A stretch of 64,000 nucleotides of DNA from Pseudogracilibacillus sp037071985 (lineage in GTDB: Bacteria > Bacillota > Bacilli > Bacillales > Amphibacillaceae): assembly GCF_037071985.1 (NCBI RefSeq), contig NZ_JAXHDF010000005.1:62001-126000 (forward strand), read 5' to 3'. Both the position numbers and the translations under genes were made by a program. The notes under the pieces were generated by a model that was not told the DNA's origin, made no database searches, and saw only the letters and a program-made list of their open reading frames with translations. Shown piece by piece: positions 36,039 to 45,455 of the stretch (position 1 is the first letter of the stretch; each line of letters starts with the position of its first letter).

Positions 36039-36071
36039 AAAAATGCCGTAAGCTTTTCCAAGGCTTACGGC
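36039..36071 (-). terminator. Terminator-like hairpin
   Basis: A perfect 9-bp stem GCCGTAAGC/GCTTACGGC with TTTTTTATATG on the minus strand. It is about 290 bp past the hydrolase gene. A weaker hairpin (ACCC/GGGT with TTATTTTTTATG, 36245-36265) lies nearer to that gene. The rest of 35861-36362 holds no supported gene. Confidence 0.65.
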
Positions 36072-36362
36072 GTGTGAAATATTTATCGAAATTTATTATA
36101 ACAAATCGATAAAGCAAATCAAATTATTTAAAATATACCTAAATAATACTTATAACTCGCTAGCCACCTCATTAGTTTTTTAATAAAATTAATTTTTCAC
36201 TAGTTTGTCATACGAGATCACTTCTCCAGTAGTATTTTTCTCATAAAAAATAACCCTGCGCGGGTCGTAAAATAACAATTATTTTTATTGTTCTGAACTT
36301 AGTTTATAAAAGCACTAAACTATTATACAATCCGTTCTACGTTTATGTGATTAGTAAAATTT

Positions 36363-37145
36363 CTAATGAATAAATTCTGTCAATAAACGGTTAAACTTAT
36401 CGCGTTCTTCCCAGAATGGTCCATGCCCACTATATTTAAATGGTTCTAGCTGAGAATTTGGTATTTTTTGATTTAGTTCCTTTGCTTGTGAAAATGGAAT
36501 AACTTTGTCATGAATACCATGGATTATTAAAGTGGGGGCAGCTATTTTAGGAAGATCTTCATACAAAGTCTCATCTCTTAATAATACGATGACCTCCGCG
36601 GTCGACCAACCTGCAGCCTGCATTCCCATTTGAAAAAACCAATCCGAAAATGGGCCAGTTATGTACTGAAAGAAAAAGCCATCTATTACATCCTGCATCA
36701 TTTTAGGGCGATCATTTAAAGCTTGCATCAGATATCTATTAGCTGTCTCTGCTGAAAAGCCTGTAGGAGCCGCAGCGTCAACAAGAACAAGCTGTGATAC
36801 CCCATAACCGTTGTATCTAGACATATATCGTATCGCAATGGATCCACCCGTTGAGTGACCCACAAGCGCAAAATTTTCTAATTGAAGTGTACCAACAACA
36901 GTACGGATATCATCAGCCAGTCTATCCAAGGTGTAGCCATTGAATGGTTTATCCGAATTACCAAATCCCCTCCAGTCTATGCCAATACATCGGTAACCCA
37001 TTGCCGGAAGAATATCAAATTGATATTCGAACTGTTTATGGCTCAACGGCCAGCCATGTATAAATACTATAGCCTTGTTCCCCTCCGGATTAAGATCTTC
37101 AACAAATAGATTTACACCTAACTCTACACGAACAAAATACCCAAT
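36363..37145 (-). CDS. Alpha/beta hydrolase with a non-standard ATT start
   Basis: An esterase/haloperoxidase-like hydrolase. The nucleophile elbow is GHSTGGS, the acid is in HGIHDKVIPF, and the final His is in YSGHGPFWEE. The only ATG/GTG/TTG start in frame before the catalytic core is a TTG at 37046, which would remove the strand and oxyanion motif VFIHGWP. The frame stays open 33 codons upstream to an ATT at 37145, seven bases after AAGGAGG, and the added codons (MGYFVRVELGVNLFVEDLNP) are typical of family N-termini. So either ATT is the start, as in infC, or an ATG has mutated. Confidence 0.8.
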   Translation of the reverse strand: MGYFVRVELGVNLFVEDLNPEGNKAIVFIHGWPLSHKQFEYQFDILPAMGYRCIGIDWRGFGNSDKPFNGYTLDRLADDIRTVVGTLQLENFALVGHSTGGSIAIRYMSRYNGYGVSQLVLVDAAAPTGFSAETANRYLMQALNDRPKMMQDVIDGFFFQYITGPFSDWFFQMGMQAAGWSTAEVIVLLRDETLYEDLPKIAAPTLIIHGIHDKVIPFSQAKELNQKIPNSQLEPFKYSGHGPFWEERDKFNRLLTEFIH

Positions 37146-37428
37146 AACGATTCCTCCTTAGAAAAATGGTTTTATCAATAGGATATTCTTCTTCGTATGC
37201 ATATATGCTTCTCTTCCCTACGCTTTCCATCTCTACCAACAAATTACTCAGTATAATTTCAACTGTTTAAATATTTTTTTATTATATAAAGATTGAAAAA
37301 CTAGCGGATCGTAGAATGGAAAGAGAAAGACATTTTCTTCTTTCCGTCTTTGTTTAAAAATCTTTGTTTAGAAAAATTATCCAGTTGTAAATATGTAGGT
37401 GCAGAATAGAATAGATACAGAAAAATGC

Positions 37429-38919
37429 TTATTTTTCTATAGGTTGATCTGGTTCCTCCACTTCCACGGCTCCACCTGGTTCATCATCAATAAAATCTGG
37501 TGGATTAGGAGGTGCAGAGGCATTTTTGCTAATGTGAATCTCGACGGTGTAAGTCATTGGTACAAATTCATTAAAATTACTCATACCGACCACTGTTCCC
37601 TTTACCTCGGGTGAATCGACAAACTTAACAATGTATTTGATATTAGCACCTTTTGACTGATATTCTTCATAAAATAATCTTGGCAAATCCCCTTCTAGTT
37701 GTCCACGAAAATCATGTAAATAAGGTCTGCCTTGCGAATAAGTAACTGTCACACTTTTATTATCTTTCTCCGTTAACTTTGTGTCCGCCTTAACAGATTG
37801 GGAAATAAGTGTTCCATAAGGAGCTTCTGCGTTAAATACATGCTTAACTGTCACATCTAAATCAGGATAATTGCTAGTAGCTTCCTCGGCAGTTAGTCCC
37901 CAAAAATTCGGAACTACTACGGCTTCACCTAAAGATACAACAACTTCCATCTTATCCCTTTTTGCAATCATTTCATTTGCTTTCTCACTTTGACTAATAA
38001 TATGACCTGCTTCGATATCGTCAGAACCCGCTTCTTTGTACGTCATATCAATTTCATTGGTTTCTACCCATTTTTCCACTTCTTCTTTGGGAGTTCCTGT
38101 AAAGTCAGGTATAGTGATATTCTTTTCGAACACTTCTTTCCCTTTTGAATAATAGACAGCAGCACTGTCTTTACGTTTGTATTCAGATTCATCAATATCA
38201 CTGTCTTTAATGGTAAACTTAATAAACTTTCCTTCTTTAATATCATCACTATACTCCGCGACAAGTTGCAGGTTTTCCGCTTTATTCTCATCAATCCATG
38301 TTTCTGCTTCCTCTCGGTTCATTTTTGAAAAATCAGCAAGTGGAATATTCTCTTCTGGATCAGGACCTAAACTGCTAACTAATTGGAGTGTCTTTCCTTT
38401 TCGGATTTTCTTTCCAGGAGGAACACTTTGTGAAATAATATCATTTGCATCATGTTCCATACTATATTCTTGTTCTAGTTCAATTTCTACATCATTTTCT
38501 TTCGCCCAAGCACGAGCATCTGAAACAGGCTTGTCCGCAAAATCTTCTACCTTTACATGGACAAGTAAATGATAAATGAAAAAGAGCAATAGACAAGCTA
38601 AGACCGAACCTGCAATGATTAGCCACATCCGAAATCTTTTTTTCTTTTGATAATCAAGATCAATCTCCACTTCTTCTTCTGCATCTTGTCGACGGCTACT
38701 CCTAGAAAAGGTAGGCTTTAATTTAGGTGAAGTATCAAGCTCAGGTACTGTTTTTTCTAAATCCGCAGCAGAAGCTTGTTCTTCCTGCTTATGCTGCGAA
38801 TCTGTTTCTTCTTGATTCTCTGTTTTCTTTACTTTCTCATCTTTTATATTTTTGTCTTCTTGCTCATTCACCATATCTTGGTACTTATCTTTATTAAATT
38901 TCGATAAAAAATCACTCAT
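37429..38919 (-). CDS. PASTA-repeat single-pass membrane protein linked to an ABC transporter
   Basis: A 496-residue protein: an acidic cytoplasmic region (1-92), one membrane helix (about 98-120), then several extracytoplasmic PASTA-like repeats (with EDFADKPVSDARAWAKEN, IISQSVPPGKKIRKG, VVPNFWGLTAEEA) and a Pro/Glu-rich tail. PASTA domains bind peptidoglycan or muropeptides. There is no kinase domain. The ATG at 38919 overlaps the ATPase stop, so coupling is likely; a GTG at 38934 is possible. Its job is probably to sense or anchor for the ABC exporter, which is inference. Confidence 0.75.
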   Translation of the reverse strand: MSDFLSKFNKDKYQDMVNEQEDKNIKDEKVKKTENQEETDSQHKQEEQASAADLEKTVPELDTSPKLKPTFSRSSRRQDAEEEVEIDLDYQKKKRFRMWLIIAGSVLACLLLFFIYHLLVHVKVEDFADKPVSDARAWAKENDVEIELEQEYSMEHDANDIISQSVPPGKKIRKGKTLQLVSSLGPDPEENIPLADFSKMNREEAETWIDENKAENLQLVAEYSDDIKEGKFIKFTIKDSDIDESEYKRKDSAAVYYSKGKEVFEKNITIPDFTGTPKEEVEKWVETNEIDMTYKEAGSDDIEAGHIISQSEKANEMIAKRDKMEVVVSLGEAVVVPNFWGLTAEEATSNYPDLDVTVKHVFNAEAPYGTLISQSVKADTKLTEKDNKSVTVTYSQGRPYLHDFRGQLEGDLPRLFYEEYQSKGANIKYIVKFVDSPEVKGTVVGMSNFNEFVPMTYTVEIHISKNASAPPNPPDFIDDEPGGAVEVEEPDQPIEK

Positions 38920-39583
38920 AGGAAGATAGTACACCCTTCCTCAACTGGAAAGCTTGATCGGACTGCAATGCGATTTCATTAGAGTGTGTTACCACAATGA
39001 CACATTTCTCGTGCTCATGTGCCAATTTTTTAAAAATATCAATGATTTCTTGCTCCATCTCTTCGTCCAGATTTCCTGTAGGCTCATCTGCAAGAATTAA
39101 TTCCACATTGGTCGCCAGCGCGCGGGCAATTGCTACACGCTGCTGCTCTCCACCAGAAAGTTTATTAACTAAACGATCTGCTTTGCTTTTTACAATTCCG
39201 ATGTAATCTAGTAAATTATAGGCTACTGTTTTTGTATCTTCCGGAATTTCATTTTCGGTAATTGACATAGGAACCAGTACATTTTCCACAGCCGTAAAAG
39301 TCGGAATTAAATTATAACTTTGAAAGATAATTCCGACGTTATTCCGGCGATACCTTTCATACCCAATTTTCTTAATGTCTTCTTCTTTAAATAATACAGT
39401 TCCACTATGTGGCGAATCCAAGGCACTGAGTAATGACAACAAGGTGGTTTTGCCTGAACCAGACTGCCCTAAAATCGTATAAAATTTCCCTTTCTCAAAA
39501 GAAACAGATGTATCTTTTAAAATATAACGACGCTGCTCGCCATCTTGATAATAATAATTTAAATCTTTCGCTTCTAATATCAT
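38912..39583 (-). CDS. ABC transporter ATP-binding protein (LolD/MacB type)
   Basis: A 223-residue ATPase. Walker A is GQSGSGKTT near residue 38, the signature is LSGGEQQRV and Walker B is LILADEPTGNLD. This type pairs with FtsX-like permeases and powers mechanotransmission or lipoprotein/peptide work rather than classical solute transport. It is 15 bp after the permease gene. Confidence 0.92.
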   Translation of the reverse strand: MILEAKDLNYYYQDGEQRRYILKDTSVSFEKGKFYTILGQSGSGKTTLLSLLSALDSPHSGTVLFKEEDIKKIGYERYRRNNVGIIFQSYNLIPTFTAVENVLVPMSITENEIPEDTKTVAYNLLDYIGIVKSKADRLVNKLSGGEQQRVAIARALATNVELILADEPTGNLDEEMEQEIIDIFKKLAHEHEKCVIVVTHSNEIALQSDQAFQLRKGVLSSYE

Positions 39584-39598
39584 AATCTCACCTCTCTA

Positions 39599-41068
39599 TT
39601 ACATCAGTATTTTTTTCGGATTTAACCTTACAATATACATTAGTGGAATAACTGTAGATATTAAAATAGTTAATAGACCAATTCCATAGAAACCTAGAAT
39701 ATAACTTGAATTTAAGTTTACCTCATAAGAATCTAAAACATCTTCTGTTGTCAAATTTGTATGAAGCTCATTATAATATATAACTTCTTCATAAGACGTA
39801 TTTTTATCGCCCGCTTTAATCATCGTATCAGAGATCTGGCTAGCTAAGAAGCTTCCACTAAATACGGATAAAGTAATACCAATTAGCGCAACAACCATTA
39901 TTTCGCTTAGGATTTGCCCGACAACATGGCTCCGTCGTTCCCCTAAGGATAAGTAAATGCCCAATTCACGTTTCCGGTCCCTTAAGAATAGTAAAACTAC
40001 TAAACCAGTTATCAGCACCGTTGCAATTACTGCGACAATCAATATATATTTTGATAGTTTAGACATCGACTCCATTGGCCCTGCAATGCTATCATATTGA
40101 TCCGTAGCACTGATTACTGTATAGTATTCTGGAAGTAACGGATTTACCTCTTCCTCGAATGCTTCAATATCTTCAGGGTTATTTAGGACAAATACTGGTG
40201 TGTAATATTCGAAAGATTCATCTTCCTCCTCCACCATTGCTGCATATTCTTCATCCATTTTCATATATGCTTCCCAATAATATTTATTTTCACTGGCGAC
40301 GATTTCATTTGGAACATACACTGTATTTTGATAATCTATATCCATCCAATCAATCATATAGTCATCCGTTTTTTCTTCCTGATCTTTTTTAACGGATTGT
40401 GGTTCAAATAATCCGATGATTTCTAATACAACATCCCTGGAATCAATTAACTCTTCCTCTCCAGTCTCATCATCATAATCATAGACTTGATTCTCTAATG
40501 TAAACGTATCTCCTACATGTAGGTTATTTTTTTCTGCCAATTTTTTTGAAATAATCGCTACAGAAGTGCCATTATCTATCTCTTCCTGTGTAAAAACACG
40601 GCCATCGATTAATTTGCCCTTTTGTTCTTCGAAATCAATCACAGGAGCATAATTGATTCCTTTCAACATAAAGTCCATACTGGGACCCATCATTACAACG
40701 TCCCCGTCCATCTCCTCACCTTGATAACTCTCAATGCTCTCTGATCCTAGATTAGTAGCCATACTATAATCATAGTATTTTAGATAGGAAAGCTCACCAA
40801 TTTGTTTAATTAAGTTAAGGTCTATATCTTCAATCTCTACACTTTCCCACTCTTCATCACTGAACGAATCCAATGTTTCATAATCGAGCTCAACCGTTGC
40901 CGCGGCTCCCAGTTTTTCTTTAATATTCTTTTCTACATTACCAGTTGCTTGTTGAATGGAAATTGCTCCTGCTATTAAATTTCCTAGGATGAAAATAACA
41001 GCTAATAAAATTAATGATTTCCCTTTTTTTCTTATAATACTTAAAAATCCACGCTTAATAAAATTCAT
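39599..41068 (-). CDS. FtsX/MacB-like ABC transporter permease
   Basis: A 489-residue permease: an N-terminal helix (about 18-38), a large extracytoplasmic domain (40-350) and three C-terminal helices (ILIVAVIATVLITGLVVLL, then VVALIGITLSVFSGS, then YGIGLLTILIST), the FtsX layout. The ATG at 41068 follows GAGGGGG; the frame runs to 41131 without a better site. It is the first gene of a permease-ATPase-PASTA operon. Confidence 0.88.
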   Translation of the reverse strand: MNFIKRGFLSIIRKKGKSLILLAVIFILGNLIAGAISIQQATGNVEKNIKEKLGAAATVELDYETLDSFSDEEWESVEIEDIDLNLIKQIGELSYLKYYDYSMATNLGSESIESYQGEEMDGDVVMMGPSMDFMLKGINYAPVIDFEEQKGKLIDGRVFTQEEIDNGTSVAIISKKLAEKNNLHVGDTFTLENQVYDYDDETGEEELIDSRDVVLEIIGLFEPQSVKKDQEEKTDDYMIDWMDIDYQNTVYVPNEIVASENKYYWEAYMKMDEEYAAMVEEEDESFEYYTPVFVLNNPEDIEAFEEEVNPLLPEYYTVISATDQYDSIAGPMESMSKLSKYILIVAVIATVLITGLVVLLFLRDRKRELGIYLSLGERRSHVVGQILSEIMVVALIGITLSVFSGSFLASQISDTMIKAGDKNTSYEEVIYYNELHTNLTTEDVLDSYEVNLNSSYILGFYGIGLLTILISTVIPLMYIVRLNPKKILM

Positions 41069-41430
41069 TACAAACCCCCTCACTAAAAATCCAATTAAAT
41101 TTTTATCTTTTGATAAATTCTGTCTCTTCACACAATATTTCGCATGGCCATTATCTGTTACAAAAGTAAAATATTGTTAAACGTATTATATCTGTAATAC
41201 ACCAAAAAAACAACTACTATTTGTTTGACCAGAGAGATTAGGCATCACATCTTGGAAAAGCTGATTACCAAACTATGACATGAATAATCGCCTCAATTAA
41301 AGTTAATAGTCTCATTAGAAGATAGTATGCGGAGTTTTTCCTATTATTGTCTCTCCTTATTATTATTAAAGAGAGGATCAGAGTGCCTAATTATTGAGAC
41401 TATCTAGCTAAAAAATACTTTTCATTGCTC

Positions 41431-41463
41431 AAAAATGCTATGCTCAAATTGTATAGCATTTTT
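41431..41463. terminator. Orphan bidirectional terminator
   Basis: Perfect 11-bp stem AAAAATGCTAT/ATAGCATTTTT, with no intact gene ending next to it. It may mark a gene lost from the interval 41069-42012. Confidence 0.6.
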
Positions 41464-41539
41464 AACTTTGGATAATCATGTATAAGCGAAATGGAAAATC
41501 GGTAAAAGATTTAGTAGTTGGAAAAAAGGCGATGTTAAT

Positions 41540-41782
41540 ATGAAACATTACATATGTGTGAAAGTATTCGAAAATGAAGGTAAATCACTAAAGGAAGATG
41601 AAATTAGTGAGGTAGGAAAAACTTAAGGGCATCCAGATATTGTAGGAAGAATCCACAATAATTCGAAGATGCAGGAAAATTATACTAATTACTATCAAAA
41701 GAATGATAAACTCCCTGACCCACTAAAAATTCAAATAATAGAATTGATGACAAGGCTAGTAAAGAAGTTATTACAACCATAA
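41540..41782 (+). pseudogene. Stop-interrupted small frame, unknown
   Basis: An ATG frame of 81 codons with one in-frame TAA at codon 29 (41624-41626). The parts read MKHYICVKVFENEGKSL and, after the stop, IVGRIHNNSKMQENYTNYY. The same frame stays open for 51 codons after the stop, which suggests a recently broken gene. I do not recognise it. Confidence 0.3.
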
Positions 41783-42012
41783 AAATTTATTACCTTGCCT
41801 ACTGTAACCAACTCAAACCCCTATATAATTAGTGAGCAAACTTATGGTTGTGCGACACTTTTATATAGGAGTTTTATTGTATGATTATTGAAGGATTTTA
41901 GAATTTCACCATGACAACATCATTCTAAGAGGCATCGCCATGTACGGGTCAGGTTGTTTTTGTTTAATTATGGATAAAAGCCAGTCCATAAAGCGATACT
42001 TTTGTCATTAAG

Positions 42013-42396
42013 TTATTGCTGTATAATCTGGAGAAGATTTCCGCATGTATCGTCGAAGACAGCTATTGTAATTCCTCCCATTTCAGTCGGCTCGGTAGTA
42101 AATTTCACGCCTTTTTCCACTAATTGTTTGTGTTCTTTGTAAATATCTGTAACACCAAACATTGTGACTGGGATGCCATCAGCAAATAGTTTCTCTTGAT
42201 ACTCTTTAGCAGCGGGATGTTCATTTGGTTCGAGCACAAGCTCAGTACCGTTCTGATCATCTGAAGAAACAAGTGTTATCCACCGATGGGCTCCAGCAGG
42301 AACATCATGTTTTTTTACAAATCCAAGCTTTTCCGTATAAAATGCTAATGCCTTGTCTTGTTCTTGAACAAATATACTGGTAACAATGATTTTCAT
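42013..42396 (-). CDS. VOC (glyoxalase/bleomycin-resistance) superfamily protein
   Basis: A 127-residue protein with two beta-alpha-beta-beta-beta modules. Family marks are DKALAFYTEKLGF, GTELVLEP and FDDTCGNLLQI. The metal ligands of true glyoxalase I cannot be assigned with confidence. It lies downstream of a decayed ArsR-type regulator on the same strand, a pairing common for this subfamily. Confidence 0.85.
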   Translation of the reverse strand: MKIIVTSIFVQEQDKALAFYTEKLGFVKKHDVPAGAHRWITLVSSDDQNGTELVLEPNEHPAAKEYQEKLFADGIPVTMFGVTDIYKEHKQLVEKGVKFTTEPTEMGGITIAVFDDTCGNLLQIIQQ

Positions 42397-42491
42397 AAGA
42401 TTTTTATCTCCTTTAATATTGCAATCTAGGATGCACCTTTAACAATTTGTATCTAAACAGAAAAATTCATACATTGATCTTTATAACATTA

Positions 42492-42743
42492 CTCTATCCA
42501 TCCCTTTAGTAAATTTTTTAGGGCTCGTTATGAAACATTAGTACACGATACTTTCCTTTTCGTTTTGATTTTACGAGCTCCGCTTCTTCCAATGTAGCAT
42601 CCGCTTGTCGTGGAATGGAAATGTCGTACTTTATAATGAGACGCGCCGTAAATTCATATAGCGTCAGCTATTTGCATTCGGATAATTCGTCTAATATCAA
42701 CCGTCATGTTGGATCGGCGAGTGATTTTGAATATAGATAGCAT
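42492..42743 (-). pseudogene. Decayed ArsR-type HTH regulator
   Basis: The hand-read minus strand gives KSLADPT-stop-RLILDELSE, then a second stop, LTLYEFTARLIIKYDISIPRQA, a deletion of the TKHL-like segment, EEAELVKSKRKGKYRVLMF, and after a one-base frameshift LKNLLKGWIE. Together this is the layout of regulators often found next to VOC or AHSA1 proteins. Two stops, one deletion and one or two frameshifts make it non-functional. Confidence 0.7.
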
Positions 42744-42979
42744 CTTTGTCCCAATATATATTACAAGTATAAGCAGCTTTGACGTTGAGTTCAAAAATAA
42801 GAAACTTTATAGTTACATGTTGAAAAATTTAAAAATATAAACTGAATGTCAACAAAACATCTCATTTATGATATGCACTTCTGAAATTAGACCTAAAATT
42901 TAACCTCAGGGTTGTTTTTATGGGTATTTAGGATGAAGAATTCAAGCAGGAAGTAGCCGATACTGAACTTCTACCAATT

Positions 42980-43609
42980 TTATTGTTTGAATGTATAAAA
43001 ATTACCACCTTCTGATTCGGAAAGGCTCTCATTTTCAAAATATAAACCAGTTCCATCATCTATCCCATATCCAATTGGTACGTTGACTTTTTCTAAAGCG
43101 GTCTTTAAATTTTTTTCTTCGTTCCACTTTGAAAAATGTACACTTATGATGCAATCATTAATGAGACCTATCCCATTTAGGAAAAGATGCCTATTTTTTG
43201 AGTTATCAATAGGTGGGATCACACAAATAAAAGGACTAATTAATGCTCCTGCTGAAAATCCTGCCACTGGAACACCTTGATTGTAAAGCTGTTTTATGCA
43301 TCCACCAATTGATGTATTAACAATATAATTTTGATAAAGCTCTGTTGCTCCTCCCCCAATAATTATTCCGGTACAAGAAGTTAACTCTTTTTTGGTTCTA
43401 TTTTCTGTTTTAGAATTGAGTGGTAAATAAACAAACTCCTTCATATCATATTGTTCTATAACATGTGTATATTTTTTCCACCCATCCCTCTCTAAAAATA
43501 AGATTGCAATCTTACCATTTTCATTTAATGCAAGGTCCGCAAACTTTTTTCCGAAATTATTACTGAACGGTGGACTTCCACCAAACAAAAAAAGATGTCT
43601 ATTTTTCAT
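42980..43609 (-). CDS. Peptidase S51 family (dipeptidase E-like) protein
   Basis: A 209-residue class-I amidotransferase-like fold. The nucleophile elbow is AGFSAGALIS with a Ser, GIIIGGGATELYQN is the preceding loop, and GYGIDDGTGL near the end is the family C-terminal motif. Members are aspartyl dipeptidases or related hydrolases. The ATG at 43609 follows GGAGGTGG. The upstream leader shares a block with three other genes in this zone. Confidence 0.8.
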   Translation of the reverse strand: MKNRHLFLFGGSPPFSNNFGKKFADLALNENGKIAILFLERDGWKKYTHVIEQYDMKEFVYLPLNSKTENRTKKELTSCTGIIIGGGATELYQNYIVNTSIGGCIKQLYNQGVPVAGFSAGALISPFICVIPPIDNSKNRHLFLNGIGLINDCIISVHFSKWNEEKNLKTALEKVNVPIGYGIDDGTGLYFENESLSESEGGNFYTFKQ

Positions 43610-43696
43610 AAATCCACCTCCAGTAATTTGTTCAATAATTGGCACATTTGTTTAGAGTATTTGAATTCCTTTTCCAATTCCCTCCTTTTACTACAA

Positions 43697-43725
43697 TTCT
43701 ACAAAAGGAAGGGTAATTCCTCTTT
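43697..43725 (-). promoter_or_regulatory. Shared leader block, copy A
   Basis: Minus strand reads AAAGAGGAATTACCCTTCCT then TTTGTAGAA. Similar text precedes the genes at 46563, 48176 and 48558. Confidence 0.35.
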
Positions 43726-43867
43726 AACACGTTTCGCTACGAGTATTCTATAAATTTCCAATTCAAAACCAGGCAACACAGACAATTTATCTTCTGCACT
43801 TGATACTCTACCAGTAAGGCTTTTCAAGTCCGATTGATTTGCTTTCCTTCTTTCTTTAAAATAAAAA

Positions 43868-43885
43868 AGCATCTATAAAGATGCT
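43868..43885 (-). terminator. Terminator of the frameshifted VOC gene
   Basis: Stem AGCATCT/AGATGCT with a 4-base loop and TTTTTTATTTT on the minus strand. Confidence 0.8.
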
Positions 43886-43909
43886 AATACAAATTGAATT
43901 ATAAAATTT

Positions 43910-44286
43910 TTATTTCTCCATGACAGCAAAATAATTTTCTTCATTATCAGCAAAATTAAAAGTTCGACCAGAAGGCATGTTTACAATTTCTCCGACCTTG
44001 ACATGTTTTTGAGACAAGTCACTTCTTAGTTCATCAAGATTTTCTGTAAAAAATAATAAAGAGGGTGTATCAAATTTTAATCCAGGTGACATTTTAGCAA
44101 CGAATTCCTTGTCGTGCAAAATGATACTTGTTTCTGCATCTTTCGTTGGAGAAATTTCAATCCATCTCATTCCTTGACCGTTATTATCGTCAGAAATGAC
44201 ACTAAATCCTAATTTTTCGTCCAAAAATCTACTGCATCGTCTTGGTTGTTTACATACAACATAATTTGGCCAACTTTATAAATCAT
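43910..44286 (-). pseudogene. VOC superfamily gene with one frameshift
   Basis: The minus strand starts with ATG at 44286 (MIYKVGQIMLYVNNQDDAVD, then FWT). It shifts near 44222-44228, where one base appears lost, and continues as EKLGFSVISDDNNGQGM to a normal C-terminus at 43910. Both halves together equal a full VOC protein of about 125 residues. A sequencing error would also explain it. Confidence 0.75.
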
Positions 44287-44650
44287 CTGCCACGCCCCAA
44301 TTCATTATATAATTTTAGTTATTATACAATTATATAGAACAAATATCTATAGCATAAACTACCTAAACTTCACCTTCGTGCCCCGCAATAATATGGATTG
44401 AATAAATAACTATAATAGTTATGTGGATCGGCATTGGTTATTTGGTATTCGTTATATATAAATAAGAGATAAGTAATTGTAAAATTAGCAAAGAGAGGCA
44501 TCGCTCAAACAACATTAAGAGATTATACGATAGTAAATCCAAAATAGGAATATGAAGCTGGATCATACTTTTAAATTGATGAATTTTATATGAAAGAATT
44601 ATATGAAGAAAATATTGACCAATAATTCCTCGAGAATAGAACACCAAAAA

Positions 44651-44690
44651 ATAAGCTGCTATCCTTTACCATCGGAGATTAGCAGCTTAT
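44651..44690 (-). terminator. Terminator-like hairpin without a clear gene
   Basis: Stem ATAAGCTGCTA/TAGCAGCTTAT with TTTTTTGG on the minus strand. The rest of 44287-44942 has no supported gene; the frame at 44906-45148 on the minus strand is a shadow of the plus-strand small gene. Confidence 0.6.
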
Positions 44691-44841
44691 AAGCAGTATA
44701 TAATAACTATATTTTATCATTATATTCTTTAATTATTCATTGAGTGCAACCAAGCTCTCTTTTTCAAGCTGTTTGACACATGCACGATTCAAATGTAAGG
44801 CCCAATTGTTAAAAACATTTCACAAATCAATTCAGCCTTAA

Positions 44842-44850
44842 TGTTATAAT
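44842..44850 (+). promoter_or_regulatory. Extended -10 promoter of the YtzI-like gene
   Basis: TGTTATAAT, about 92 bp before the start codon; the -35 is not clear. Confidence 0.4.
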
Positions 44851-44942
44851 AGATTTAAGAGAAACCTACTTACCTTAACATATCAAATACCGCATTAAAA
44901 TAAGATTATTTAAAATTCATTAGTGGAAAAAGGAGAATAATT

Positions 44943-45104
44943 ATGGTAATGACATCACTTGTCGTTGGTGTAGTATTAACTGTAGCTACTTTGTTGTTAA
45001 CCTTATTAACGATTTCCAAAGGGTATTCATTCAAGCATACGATTGACCCTTTAAATGAAGAGGATAAGGTACGCGAATATACTGGTAATGGAAAAAGAAT
45101 ATAA
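44943..45104 (+). CDS. ytzI: Small membrane protein, YtzI-like
   Basis: A 53-residue protein not listed among larger frames. It has one N-terminal membrane helix (about 4-24), then SKGYSFKHTIDPLNEED and a charged tail. YtzI of B. subtilis has the same helix followed by a Lys/His-Thr stretch. The ATG is seven bases after AAAGGAG, and a terminator follows at 45140. Function unknown. Confidence 0.6.
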   Translation: MVMTSLVVGVVLTVATLLLTLLTISKGYSFKHTIDPLNEEDKVREYTGNGKRI

Positions 45105-45139
45105 AAGAAGAATGTGAAGCAAATAATGAGAGAATTACT

Positions 45140-45163
45140 AGAGGGCAATTAAGCCCTCTTTTG
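45140..45163 (+). terminator. Terminator after the YtzI-like gene
   Basis: Stem AGAGGGC/GCCCTCT followed by TTTTG. Confidence 0.8.
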
Positions 45164-45211
45164 TATATCGAATTTCTATTTAAGTGAACCAGTTGAAAGA
45201 GTTTTTGGCAC

Positions 45212-45358
45212 TCACCCGGATATATTGGTTCCAATCTCCTTATCTTCCTTAATAAACTCATTGTAATTTTCCAATTTTAAACACTCACTCAAGATAGTAT
45301 TTATATTATTTTTTGGGGTTATTTCTCTGCAGATATTATAAGGTGGATTTTAATTCAT
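45212..45358 (-). pseudogene. Short gene remnant, unknown
   Basis: A minus-strand frame of 49 codons with a stop at codon 3; after it reads NPPYNICREITPKNN and ends LENYNEFIKEDKEIG before a stop. The amino-acid use looks protein-like, but the family was not recognised. Confidence 0.25.
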
Positions 45359-45397
45359 AAATTGTTCACAACTAATTTAGTTTGATATAAATTATAA

Positions 45398-45455
45398 GGG
45401 GTAATATAGATTTACCCCCCTTTTAATAGTAGGTCCCGTCATGGGACCTATTTTT
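45398..45455 (+). terminator. Two tandem hairpins
   Basis: GGGGTAA/TTACCCC with CCTTTTAAT, then TAGGTCCC/GGGACCTA with TTTTTATTT. No gene ends nearby on the plus strand. The rest of 45460-45909 shows no supported gene. Confidence 0.5.

Noticed and set aside
44771..44812. Possible tRNA 3' relic (text with CACGATTCAAATG)
   Set aside because: Too short and lacks a pairing acceptor strand; far weaker than the relic at 35821.
44906..45148. 80-codon minus frame
   Set aside because: It is opposite the YtzI-like gene, which has a ribosome site, helix and terminator on the plus strand.
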